DNA of 64,000 nt from Ignavibacteriales bacterium (GTDB lineage Bacteria; Bacteroidota; Ignavibacteria; Ignavibacteriales; Melioribacteraceae): contig JACOUS010000018.1 of assembly GCA_016177735.1 (NCBI GenBank), forward strand, positions 1 through 64,000. The letters run 5' to 3'. Below the pieces are notes generated by a model. It saw only the letters and a program-made list of their open reading frames with translations. It searched no databases and was not told the origin of the DNA. Position numbers and translations under genes: made by a program. Below are positions 50,681-59,238 of this stretch, in pieces. The stretch's first letter is position 1. The number at the start of each line of letters is the position of its first letter.

Positions 50681-52216
50681 ATGAAAAAAAATAATCTTGA
50701 ATTCTCTGCTAAACTTGTTAAAGTCCGTCAGCTTACATTTGAAGATTATTCCGCCGTAACAGAACTTCAAAAAAAATGTTTTCCGGATATGCCGGTGTGG
50801 ACGGAAGAACAGTTTAAAAGTCAAATTGCAATTTTCTCCGAAGGACAATTAGGTGTTGAGTATAACGGAAAATTAGTTGCTTCCTCAAGTAGTCTGGTTC
50901 TAAATTTTGCACTTTATTCGCAGTGGCACAGCTGGCTCGAAATTGCAGATCATGGGTTTATAAAAAATCACGAACCCAACGGAAATACTTTGTACGGCAT
51001 TGAAATAATGGTGGACCCGCAATACCGCGGATACAAATTAGCACGCAGATTGTATGAGGCAAGAAAAGATTTGTGCAGGAAGAAAAATTTGATGAGGATC
51101 GTTCTCGGTGGAAGAATTCCCGGTTACGGAAAATATGCAGATAAAATGAGCGCACGTGAATATGTTGAAAAAGTTATGAACAAAACTTTGTACGATCCGG
51201 TGCTCACAACGCAAATTTCCAACGGATTTATTTTGAAAAGATTGCTTCCGAATTACCTCACCTCCGATCAAGATTCGAAAGGGTATGCAACTTTTTTAGA
51301 ATGGGCTAATCTGGATTATGTGCCGGATACCTCGCGCATTTTTGTTCCTACCTCGCCGGTAAGAATTTGTGCCGTGCAATATCAAATGCGCCCGATAAAA
51401 AGTTTTGAAGCATTCGAACAGCAATGCGAATATTTTATTGATGTAGCTTCGGATTATAAATGTGATTTTATCGTCTTCCCGGAAATTTTTACAACACAGC
51501 TTCTTTCGTTTCTTCCGTCGATGCGCCCGGGTTTGGCTGTTAGAAAGCTTGCCGAATTTACTCCGAACTATATTGAATCTTTTTCAAATCTCGCTATCAA
51601 ATACAATATCAATATTATTGCCGGCTCGCATTTTACATTGGAAGACGATCATCTTTATAATGCAGCTTATATATTTCACCGGAGTGGAAAAATTGATAAG
51701 CAATATAAATTACATATTACTTCGAATGAACGAAGATGGTGGGGAGTAGAACCCGGCAGTGAAGTAAATGTTTTTGAAACCGACAGAGGAAAAATTTCCG
51801 TTCTAATTTGTTATGATATAGAATTCCCGGAACTCGCGCGGAGAGTTGTGGAAAAAGATGCTCAAATGATTTTTGTTCCTTTCTGCACCGATGAAAGATA
51901 CGCTTATTTGAGAGTTCGCTACTGTGCTCAAGCCCGGTGTATCGAAAATCATGTTTATACTATTATTTCGGGTTCGGTCGGTAATTTGCCGTTTGTAGAA
52001 AATCTTGACATCCATTATGCGCAGTCTGCAATTTTCACTCCTTCCGATATTCCGTTTACGAGAGATGCAATACTTGCAGAAGCAACTCCAAATGTAGAGA
52101 TGGTTATAGTTGATGAAATCGATCTCGAACTTTTGAAAGAGCATAAAAAATCCGGCAGTGTATTAAATTGGAAAGACAGACGGCTGGATCTTTACTCGAT
52201 AGAATTTAAGCACTGA
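50681..52216 (+). CDS. Bifunctional GNAT acetyltransferase/carbon-nitrogen hydrolase
   Basis: 511 aa from the ATG at 50681, which has a GAAAGGAAGG site. Residues about 10-215 are a GNAT domain (YGIEIMVDPQYRGYKLARRLY is the acetyl-CoA loop). Residues about 225-505 are a nitrilase-superfamily domain with the Glu-Lys-Cys triad in FPEIFTT, DKQYKLHIT and LICYDIEFPE. This fusion is a known arrangement of unknown substrate; it probably acts on an amide and an amine of the same metabolite. It is not next to any obvious pathway. Confidence 0.85.
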   Translation: MKKNNLEFSAKLVKVRQLTFEDYSAVTELQKKCFPDMPVWTEEQFKSQIAIFSEGQLGVEYNGKLVASSSSLVLNFALYSQWHSWLEIADHGFIKNHEPNGNTLYGIEIMVDPQYRGYKLARRLYEARKDLCRKKNLMRIVLGGRIPGYGKYADKMSAREYVEKVMNKTLYDPVLTTQISNGFILKRLLPNYLTSDQDSKGYATFLEWANLDYVPDTSRIFVPTSPVRICAVQYQMRPIKSFEAFEQQCEYFIDVASDYKCDFIVFPEIFTTQLLSFLPSMRPGLAVRKLAEFTPNYIESFSNLAIKYNINIIAGSHFTLEDDHLYNAAYIFHRSGKIDKQYKLHITSNERRWWGVEPGSEVNVFETDRGKISVLICYDIEFPELARRVVEKDAQMIFVPFCTDERYAYLRVRYCAQARCIENHVYTIISGSVGNLPFVENLDIHYAQSAIFTPSDIPFTRDAILAEATPNVEMVIVDEIDLELLKEHKKSGSVLNWKDRRLDLYSIEFKH

Positions 52217-52287
52217 AATTTTTCTTCTTCTTTTATATTCCTATTGCCGTATCATTTTATTTAATAAATAAATTAGAGGAGTTAATT

Positions 52288-52581
52288 ATGTACTTAGTAC
52301 GAGATGTTTTCCGCGCAAAGCCGGGGAAAGCAAAAAATCTTGTAAGTTCATTCAAACAAGCCGCTCCTTTCATGGAAGCAGAAGGTTTCAAAAACGTAAA
52401 AGTAATGACCGATGTTGTTTCAAATTATTGGACGGTCGTTTTACAGACAGAATGTGAGAGCCTCGACATTTATGAAAAAAATGCACGCGGCTTCACTTCC
52501 AAGCCTCAAGTTGCAGAAATTATGAAAGGCTATATGGATAATGTTGAAGGAGGGCACAGAGAGATTTTCAAAATAGAATGA
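52288..52581 (+). CDS. Small alpha/beta-barrel (NIPSNAP/ABM-like) protein
   Basis: 97 aa with an AGAGGAG site. MYLVRDVFRAKPGKAKNLV, then KVMTDVVSNYWTVVLQTE and VEGGHREIFKIE resemble the ferredoxin-like dimeric-barrel proteins (NIPSNAP or antibiotic-biosynthesis-monooxygenase groups). No active site can be named. It is followed by a perfect 18-bp palindrome. Confidence 0.6.
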   Translation: MYLVRDVFRAKPGKAKNLVSSFKQAAPFMEAEGFKNVKVMTDVVSNYWTVVLQTECESLDIYEKNARGFTSKPQVAEIMKGYMDNVEGGHREIFKIE

Positions 52582-52606
52582 TATAACTATAAGTGTACGA
52601 TCCCGA

Positions 52607-52624
52607 AGGCGGCAATTGCCGCCT
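52607..52624. terminator. Perfect 18-bp palindrome AGGCGGCAATTGCCGCCT
   Basis: It lies 26 bases after the barrel-protein stop. It could be a hairpin terminator or a dimeric-protein site; no T tract follows. It is preceded by TACGATCCCGA, resembling TACGATCCGCC before the hairpin at 12635. Confidence 0.45.
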
Positions 52625-52688
52625 CAAGGTTAACGAGTAAAAAATATTTTCATTTTCACAATACTGATGAATTAATCCGGCTGGTAAC

Positions 52689-53264
52689 ATGACTAAAAAC
52701 GGCACTAAAAATATCTATTCCGAAATTGCAATGGAAGAAAGATTGTTCGAAGCATTTAGAGATGCAGCCACTACTAGAAAATTCAGAAAGAATGAAATAA
52801 TTACCGAGCAGAACAAAGTTGAAAAATATCTTTCATATATAGAAAGTGGATCGACTGCAATTATTTATACAAATGAGCACGGCAAAAAAATTTGCTTCGA
52901 TCTTAATTATGAAGGAGAATATGTTAGTTCATATGCATCCTTTGTAACAAAAACTCCCTCGATGCACTATGTAATCGCTCTTGAAAATACAATTATACTT
53001 TCAATCGATTTTGATACTTTGGAGAACCTTTATAATACAAGTAAGGCATTCGAAAGAATGGGGAGACTGGCAGTCGAGTCGGCTTTGCTATACAAAGAAA
53101 ACAGATTTTTATCCGTGTTGGTAAAATCTGCAGAAGAAAGATACATGGAGTTAATTGAGAAAACCCCTGATGTATTGAAACGGACACCGCAAAAATATAT
53201 TGCTTCCTATCTCGGCATCACGCCCGAATCATTAAGCCGGATTAGAAAAACATTATCCTCTTGA
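52689..53264 (+). CDS. Crp/Fnr-family transcriptional regulator
   Basis: 191 aa. An N-terminal cyclic-nucleotide-binding-like jelly roll (FRKNEIITEQNKVEKYLSYIESG) and a C-terminal HTH (KYIASYLGITPESLSRIRK). There is no Cys cluster for an FNR-type Fe-S sensor and no clear PRAARTA cAMP cassette, so the signal is unknown. A possible FNR-like site lies just downstream before an SDR gene. Confidence 0.85.
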   Translation: MTKNGTKNIYSEIAMEERLFEAFRDAATTRKFRKNEIITEQNKVEKYLSYIESGSTAIIYTNEHGKKICFDLNYEGEYVSSYASFVTKTPSMHYVIALENTIILSIDFDTLENLYNTSKAFERMGRLAVESALLYKENRFLSVLVKSAEERYMELIEKTPDVLKRTPQKYIASYLGITPESLSRIRKTLSS

Positions 53265-53268
53265 TTTC

Positions 53269-53282
53269 TTAACATAGATCAA
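53269..53282. promoter_or_regulatory. FNR/CRP-like palindromic site
   Basis: TTAACATAGATCAA: the right half ATCAA is a perfect FNR half-site, the left half TTAAC matches TTGAT at three of five bases. It lies directly after the Crp/Fnr gene and about 120 bases before the SDR start. Confidence 0.3.
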
Positions 53283-53401
53283 TTTCCCCCGCTTATCACT
53301 TTTATAATTTTAGCAGTACAAAAAATTATCTGAATGGCATTCTAAATCTGCCAGCAGAATAATTCAGAAAATATTTTTCTTTTTGAATTTAGGAGTTAAA
53401 T

Positions 53402-54169
53402 ATGGCAACGGCATTAATCACCGGCGCTTCGGGCGGAATAGGGCTTGAGCTTGCAAAAACATTTGCTCAAAAGAAAGTAAACTTAGTTTTAATAGCGCGC
53501 AACGAAAAGAAACTGAATGAGATTGCCGAAAAATTTGTCCAAACGGGGGTAAGTGTTTCAATTTATCCAAAAGATTTAAGCGTATTGAAAAACGCCGAAG
53601 AGATTTATAATGACCTTAAAAATAAAAGTGTGTCTATTGATTATGTGGTGAACAACGCCGGTTTTGGTTTGCACGGAAGTTTAACAGAAACATCGTGGCA
53701 GCGTGAATTGGAGATGATCAACCTCAACATGGTTACATTAACATATCTAACAAAAATGTTTGCCGCCGATATGAAAAAGATAGGCTGGGGCAGAATTCTC
53801 AATGTTGCTTCAACCGGTTCTTTTCAGCCGGGACCATTCATGGCAGTATATTGTGCAACAAAAGCATACGTGTTGAGTTTATCTGAAGCGCTCAATACCG
53901 AATTGAAAGGATCGGGTGTAGTTATTTCTACATTATGTCCGGGTGTAACCGATACCGGTTTTCATGAAATAGCCGACACAGCAAATACAACTTTACTGAA
54001 AAGATCAAGGCACGCTTCTGCAAAAGAAGTTGCTGAATACGGATACCGTCTGATGATGAAAAGAAAAAGTGTAGGCGTTCACGGGTTTATGAATCGTGCA
54101 ATGGTTTTTTCTTTGCGCTTTACACCGAGAAATGCCGTTACCGGCATTGCAAGTTTATTAATGAAATAA
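53402..54169 (+). CDS. Short-chain dehydrogenase/reductase
   Basis: 255 aa. TGASGGIGLELA nucleotide loop, NNAGFG, catalytic Ser in VASTGSF and Y-x3-K in YCATKAYV. It belongs to the DltE/YqjQ-like oxidoreductase subgroup by the ALITGASGGIG and LCPGVTDTGFH segments. Substrate unknown. It has a TAGGAGTTAAAT site and is followed by a strong terminator. Confidence 0.87.
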   Translation: MATALITGASGGIGLELAKTFAQKKVNLVLIARNEKKLNEIAEKFVQTGVSVSIYPKDLSVLKNAEEIYNDLKNKSVSIDYVVNNAGFGLHGSLTETSWQRELEMINLNMVTLTYLTKMFAADMKKIGWGRILNVASTGSFQPGPFMAVYCATKAYVLSLSEALNTELKGSGVVISTLCPGVTDTGFHEIADTANTTLLKRSRHASAKEVAEYGYRLMMKRKSVGVHGFMNRAMVFSLRFTPRNAVTGIASLLMK

Positions 54170-54231
54170 AAAATTTTTCTTAGACGGTTCATTTTCCCGC
54201 AATTGTATTGTGTATCTGTTTCTGCAGCACA

Positions 54232-54262
54232 AAAGAGGATGCGTCTGTTATCCTCTTTTTTA
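54232..54262 (+). terminator. Intrinsic terminator after SDR gene
   Basis: AAAGAGGAT (54232-54240) pairs with ATCCTCTTT (54250-54258) and runs into a T tract (TTTTTT). A classic rho-independent terminator. Confidence 0.85.
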
Positions 54263-54388
54263 TTTATCATCTACATGAAATTCCCAAATCTTTTTAGAAT
54301 CCTTTCTATTGATTTTCTATTTTAATAGTGTCAGTTCTACAATATTATTACGAGCAAAATTTTATAAGATTAATTTGCAAGAGGAAGT

Positions 54389-56443
54389 ATGTGCAAGAAA
54401 ATTTTAACTCTGCTTTTATTCATTTCTTTAATAACACTTCGCGCACAAGATTTTACAAAAGAAACAAAAGAAGGGCACGATGCAAGAATGGAATGGTGGC
54501 GCGACGCACGGTTCGGCATGTTCATTCACTGGGGATTGTACTCTGTCCCAGCCGGCGAGTGGGGCGGCAAAACTAATTACGGTGAATGGATAAGGCACAG
54601 TGCACAAATTCCTCTCGAGGAGTACGATAAATTTATTACTCAGTTTAACCCGGTAAAATTTGATGCCGATGAATGGGCGCGCACCGCTAAAAATGCCGGC
54701 ATGAAATACATTGTAATCACCACCAAACATCATGACGGATTTTGTCTCTTCGATTCAAAATTTACTGACTTCGATGTGATATCAACTCCGTTCAAAAGAG
54801 ATATTCTTAAAGAACTTTCGGAAGCATGCAAAAAATATGATATGAAATTATGTTTCTATCATTCCATCATGGACTGGCATCATCCCGATTATTTACCAAG
54901 AAGGGATTGGGAGAAAGACAGAACAACCGACGGTGCGGATTTTGACCGCTATGTTCAATACATGAAAAATGAATTGAAAGAACTGCTAACGAATTACGGT
55001 GAAATTGGTGTTGTCTGGTTTGACGGTGAATGGGAAGCAACCTGGAATGACAAGCGTGGTCTCGATCTTTATAATTATGTTCGAAGTTTACAGCCGGATA
55101 TAATTATAAATAATCGTGTCGGTGCCACAAGAAACGGACTTGAGGGATTTACTACGGAAGGCGGATTTGCCGGGGATTTTGGAACGCCCGAACAACAAAT
55201 TCCAGCAACCGGTTTGCCCGGTGCAGATTGGGAATCGTGCATGACAATGAACGACAATTGGGGCTACAACAAAAATGATAAGAATTGGAAAACGGCAAAA
55301 GAAATTTTGCAAATGCTTGCGGACATTGCTTCCAAAGGCGGCAACTATTTATTGAATGTTGGACCAACTGCAGAAGGATTATTTCCCGATGAAAGTATTG
55401 AAAGACTGCGCGAAATCGGGAAATGGATGAAAGTTAACGGCGAATCGATTTACGGAACCGAAGCAAGTCCTTTTGAAAAACTTGAATGGGGAAGATGCAC
55501 GCAGAAAAAAATTGAAAACGGCACTCGTCTTTATCTTCACGTTTTTGATTTTCCAGCAAATGGAAAACTTGTTGTGCCGGGAATTAATAATGAAACTGTG
55601 AAAACTTATTTGCTGTCCGATTCTAAAAAAGATTTTTTAAAAGTTGATAGAAAAGATGACGCGCTGATAATTACACTTCCAACAAAAGCGCCCGATGAAA
55701 TAAATACTGTTGTTGTTCTTGAAACAACCGGCGATGCTGATATTGTTAATCCGCCTCAAATTAAATCAACCATCAAAATATTTATTGATAAACTCAATGT
55801 GAATGTCGAACCAAGCAATCACGCAATGGATGTGCGTTATACTTTGGACGGAAGCATTCCTACTTTGAACTCGCCTAATGCAGAGAAAGGAATCGAGTTA
55901 AACGAAACGGTAGTTGTTTCAACACGCTATTTTAAAAACGGTAAGCCGGTTAGCGGAACGGCTAAAACTTTATTCACGAAAGTAAAACCGGAATCCGCGG
56001 TAGAAGTTGATAATTTGAAGAACGGCGTACACTACAAATATTTTGAAGGGAAATGGGAAACGCTTCCGGATTTTAATATACTCCAGCCGATTGATGAAGG
56101 TGTAATGCCCAACATTTCTTTGCCGGAAAAAAAATCGCTTAATAATTATGGAGTTGAATACACCGGTTATATCCGCATTCCGAAAGACGACGTTTATACT
56201 TTTTATCTCTCTTCTGATGACGGAAGCTCTTTGTACATTAGCGGCAAATTAATTATTGATAATGACGGGCTGCATGCGATGATTGAAAGAGAAGGAGCTG
56301 TTGCACTATCTGCCGGTTATCATCCGATACGTATAAAATATTTTGAGAACACAGGCGATGAAGGCTTGAAAGTTTTTTATAAATATTCAGAGAATGATAA
56401 ACAGCAGATTGATGATAACATGCTGTTTCATTCGGCAAAATAG
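54389..56443 (+). CDS. GH29 alpha-L-fucosidase with C-terminal PA14 domain
   Basis: 684 aa with a signal peptide (about 20 aa, ending LRAQ). The GH29 catalytic domain has RFGMFIHWGLYS, TTKHHDGFCLFDS and the nucleophile Asp212 in WFDGEW. After it come a chitobiase C-terminal-like Ig domain (MDVRYTLDGSIPTL) and a PA14 domain (YTFYLSSDDGSSLYIS), which probably binds sugar. It releases L-fucose from glycans outside the cytosol. First gene of a glycan-degrading cluster; an AGAGGAAGT site precedes the ATG. Confidence 0.92.
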   Translation: MCKKILTLLLFISLITLRAQDFTKETKEGHDARMEWWRDARFGMFIHWGLYSVPAGEWGGKTNYGEWIRHSAQIPLEEYDKFITQFNPVKFDADEWARTAKNAGMKYIVITTKHHDGFCLFDSKFTDFDVISTPFKRDILKELSEACKKYDMKLCFYHSIMDWHHPDYLPRRDWEKDRTTDGADFDRYVQYMKNELKELLTNYGEIGVVWFDGEWEATWNDKRGLDLYNYVRSLQPDIIINNRVGATRNGLEGFTTEGGFAGDFGTPEQQIPATGLPGADWESCMTMNDNWGYNKNDKNWKTAKEILQMLADIASKGGNYLLNVGPTAEGLFPDESIERLREIGKWMKVNGESIYGTEASPFEKLEWGRCTQKKIENGTRLYLHVFDFPANGKLVVPGINNETVKTYLLSDSKKDFLKVDRKDDALIITLPTKAPDEINTVVVLETTGDADIVNPPQIKSTIKIFIDKLNVNVEPSNHAMDVRYTLDGSIPTLNSPNAEKGIELNETVVVSTRYFKNGKPVSGTAKTLFTKVKPESAVEVDNLKNGVHYKYFEGKWETLPDFNILQPIDEGVMPNISLPEKKSLNNYGVEYTGYIRIPKDDVYTFYLSSDDGSSLYISGKLIIDNDGLHAMIEREGAVALSAGYHPIRIKYFENTGDEGLKVFYKYSENDKQQIDDNMLFHSAK

Positions 56444-56662
56444 ATTACAGACAGTAAGCGATAGAATTAACCTTTGCGAACTTTGCATCCCTTTGCGTGA
56501 TCTGCCTTGTGGATTTCTTTCATGCAAAGACGCTAAGTTTTTGCTGTGCCGGGTTCAGCACGGCAAAGGTTGCACGGAAAACAAGGATTTAAACACACTC
56601 TCTTTTGATTGCTGTAGATCGATGGCTGACGAAGTTAATTCTAAAAATAGAGAAGGAAGGCA
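56444..56662 (+). other. Gene-free 219-base spacer in the glycosidase cluster
   Basis: It contains CTTTGCGAACTTTGCATCCC and a small hairpin (TGCCGGGTTCAGCACGGCA, around 56550-56568). No credible coding frame is present. The GH2 gene's AGAAGGAAGGCA site lies at its end. Confidence 0.5.
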
Positions 56663-59143
56663 ATGAGACAATTATTCCCCGGCAGTGTTGTTTTTGCGGT
56701 TGTTATTTTTTTCTTCACGGTATTTCATACCGCCGATGCACAGGATATTAAAGAACTGCTCGAACAAAAAAATCCACACGAAAAATTTTTAATGGACTTC
56801 AATTGGAAATTTCATTTTGGAAACGCAGCAGACTCGAAAAAAGATTTTGATTTTGGAACCGGGGCAATTTTTGCAAAAGCCGGCGACGGGGTCGGCGCGA
56901 TCAAACCTGAATTTAATGATTCGGCTTGGCGATCACTCGATCTTCCGCACGATTGGGCTGTGGAACTTGATTTCGTTAATGTGAAGGATGAAGATGTTCT
57001 TTACCACGGTTACAAACCGCTCGGCAGAAATTTTCCCGAAACATCTATCGGATGGTACAGAAAAACTTTTACAATTTCCGAATCTGATCCCGGAAAAAGA
57101 ATTACAATAAAATTTGAGGGTGTTTACCGCGATTGCAATGTTTGGTTCAACGGTCATTTCCTCGGAAAAAATTTCAGCGGCTACAGCGAATTCTTTTTTG
57201 ACGTGACAGATTATATTGAGTACGGAAAGAAAAATGTTTTGACAGTCCGCGTTGACGCATCGCAGTATGAAGGATGGTTTTACGAAGGTGCCGGAATTTA
57301 TAGACATGTTTGGCTGATCAAAACCGATCCGCTCAATATTCCTATTTACGGCGTCTTTGCTCGAAGCAGTGTAAATGACAACAATGCCGTTGTTGAAATC
57401 GATACAAAGATTTTGAATCAACACGATGAAAAAAAAAATCTCTCGCTCTTATCATTGATAATTGATAAAGAAGGAAGTATCGCCGGCTCGGCAGAAGAAA
57501 AATTAACTCTGGAATCTTTCGAAGAAAAAAAGCTGAACCAAAAAATTTCTATCACAAAGGCGCTTCTCTGGTCTATCGAAAAACCAAATCTTTACAAACT
57601 TGTTTCGTTGATTTTATCAGACGGCAAAGTTGTTGATAAAGTTGAAACTGAATTTGGCATAAGAACGATTAGCTGGGATAAAGACAAAGGATTGTTTATA
57701 AACGGCAAGCATGTTCAAATAAAAGGGATGTGCAATCACCAAGATCATGCCGGCGTCGGTTCGGCTCTGCCCGATCGGCTTCAGTATTACAGAATAGAAA
57801 AATTAAAAGAGATGGGTGTTAATGCATACAGAACAAGCCACAATCCTCCAACAGCAGAATTACTTGAAGCGTGTGACAGAATTGGTATGCTCGTACTCGA
57901 TGAAAACAGATTGATGGGAAGTACGCTGGAATTTACAGAGCAATTTGAAAGATTAATTCTGCGCGACCGAAATCATCCCTCTGTTTTTTTGTGGTCAATC
58001 GGAAACGAAGAGTGGAAATTGAACAATACACAAGTCGGAAAGAGAATTGCTCGGTCACTTTTAAGAATACAAAAAAAATTAGATCCGACACGTCTATCAA
58101 CATACGCGGCAAACAACGGAAATAATTTTGAAGGCATCAACAGTGTAATGCCGATTCGCGGATTTAATTATATGAACATCAGCGACATCGACAAATACAG
58201 AAAAGATCATCCCGATCAAATTTTATTGGGCAGCGAAGAAGCAAGCACGCTTTGCACGCGCGGAATTTATGCCAACGATACGATTAACGGCTATGTTGCG
58301 GACTATGATCAGAACAAACCGAGATGGGGTGCGCTTACCGAACCGTGGTGGAAATTTTTTGATGAGCGTGAATGGCTCGCCGGCGCTTTTGTGTGGACAG
58401 GTTTCGATTACCGGGGCGAACCAACTCCGTACAAATGGCCTTGCATCAATTCGCACTTTGGTGTGATGGATGTCTGCGGATTCCCGAAAAATAATTTTTA
58501 CTACTATCAAGCATGGTGGACGGATAAAGATGTACTTCATATTTATCCGCACTGGAATTGGAAAGGAAAAGAAGGAGAGGTTATTAATGTTTGGTGCCAG
58601 AGTAATTGCGAATCGGTAGAACTTTTTTTGAACGGGAAAAGTCTCGGCAAAAAAAATATGGAGAAGAATTCTCACCTTGAATGGAATGTAACGTACGAAC
58701 CGGGGACACTCGAAGCGCGCGGAATCAAAAACGGGAAAACAATTACCACAAAAGTTGAAACAACACGCGAGCCGTATAAAATTCTTCCCGTGCCCGATAG
58801 AGAAACAATTAATGCTGATGGCGAAGATATTTCGATAATCACTGTGACTGTTGTTGATGAAAAAGGTCGGGAAGTGCCGACTGCCGATAATTTGATAACA
58901 TTCGATTTAAAAGGAAACGGAAAAATTATTGGTGTTGGCAACGGTAATCCGAGCAGTCACGAACCGGATAAATTTTTGAACGGCGGCTGGCAAAGAAAAT
59001 TATTCAACGGCAAATGCCAGATTATTGTTCAATCAGGTAAATCAAAAGGCAAAATAATTTTGAGTGCATCTTCTGCCGGATTAAAAGAAACTGATGTTGT
59101 TATAAATACATCGGATATTACACCGGGACCCGCTGTTGAGTAA
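56663..59143 (+). CDS. GH2-family beta-galactosidase-like enzyme
   Basis: 826 aa with a signal peptide ending HTADAQ. The sugar-binding N-domain has DLPHDWAVE; the TIM barrel has GMCNHQDHAGVG, the acid/base E449 in WSIGNEE, and nucleophile E525 in LLGSEEAS. Ig-like domains follow: a DUF4982-type region (FLNGKSLGKK) and a GH2 C-terminal Ig (TVTVVDEKGREVPTADN). Beta-galactosidase is likely; glucuronidase or mannosidase are less so. It is exported, like its neighbours. Confidence 0.88.
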   Translation: MRQLFPGSVVFAVVIFFFTVFHTADAQDIKELLEQKNPHEKFLMDFNWKFHFGNAADSKKDFDFGTGAIFAKAGDGVGAIKPEFNDSAWRSLDLPHDWAVELDFVNVKDEDVLYHGYKPLGRNFPETSIGWYRKTFTISESDPGKRITIKFEGVYRDCNVWFNGHFLGKNFSGYSEFFFDVTDYIEYGKKNVLTVRVDASQYEGWFYEGAGIYRHVWLIKTDPLNIPIYGVFARSSVNDNNAVVEIDTKILNQHDEKKNLSLLSLIIDKEGSIAGSAEEKLTLESFEEKKLNQKISITKALLWSIEKPNLYKLVSLILSDGKVVDKVETEFGIRTISWDKDKGLFINGKHVQIKGMCNHQDHAGVGSALPDRLQYYRIEKLKEMGVNAYRTSHNPPTAELLEACDRIGMLVLDENRLMGSTLEFTEQFERLILRDRNHPSVFLWSIGNEEWKLNNTQVGKRIARSLLRIQKKLDPTRLSTYAANNGNNFEGINSVMPIRGFNYMNISDIDKYRKDHPDQILLGSEEASTLCTRGIYANDTINGYVADYDQNKPRWGALTEPWWKFFDEREWLAGAFVWTGFDYRGEPTPYKWPCINSHFGVMDVCGFPKNNFYYYQAWWTDKDVLHIYPHWNWKGKEGEVINVWCQSNCESVELFLNGKSLGKKNMEKNSHLEWNVTYEPGTLEARGIKNGKTITTKVETTREPYKILPVPDRETINADGEDISIITVTVVDEKGREVPTADNLITFDLKGNGKIIGVGNGNPSSHEPDKFLNGGWQRKLFNGKCQIIVQSGKSKGKIILSASSAGLKETDVVINTSDITPGPAVE

Positions 59144-59176
59144 AAAGAAGAGTAGTAAATCGAGAAATATATTTTG

Positions 59177-59196
59177 TGTGCGGTTCATTCCGCACA
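59177..59196 (+). terminator. Hairpin between GH2 and GH97 genes
   Basis: TGTGCGG and CCGCACA form a 7-bp stem with loop TTCATT. No strong T tract follows; it may be a partial terminator or mRNA-processing site within the cluster. Confidence 0.4.
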
Positions 59197-59238
59197 ATTC
59201 AGTTTTAACTCAGTGAATAATTTATTATCGGGTGAATC

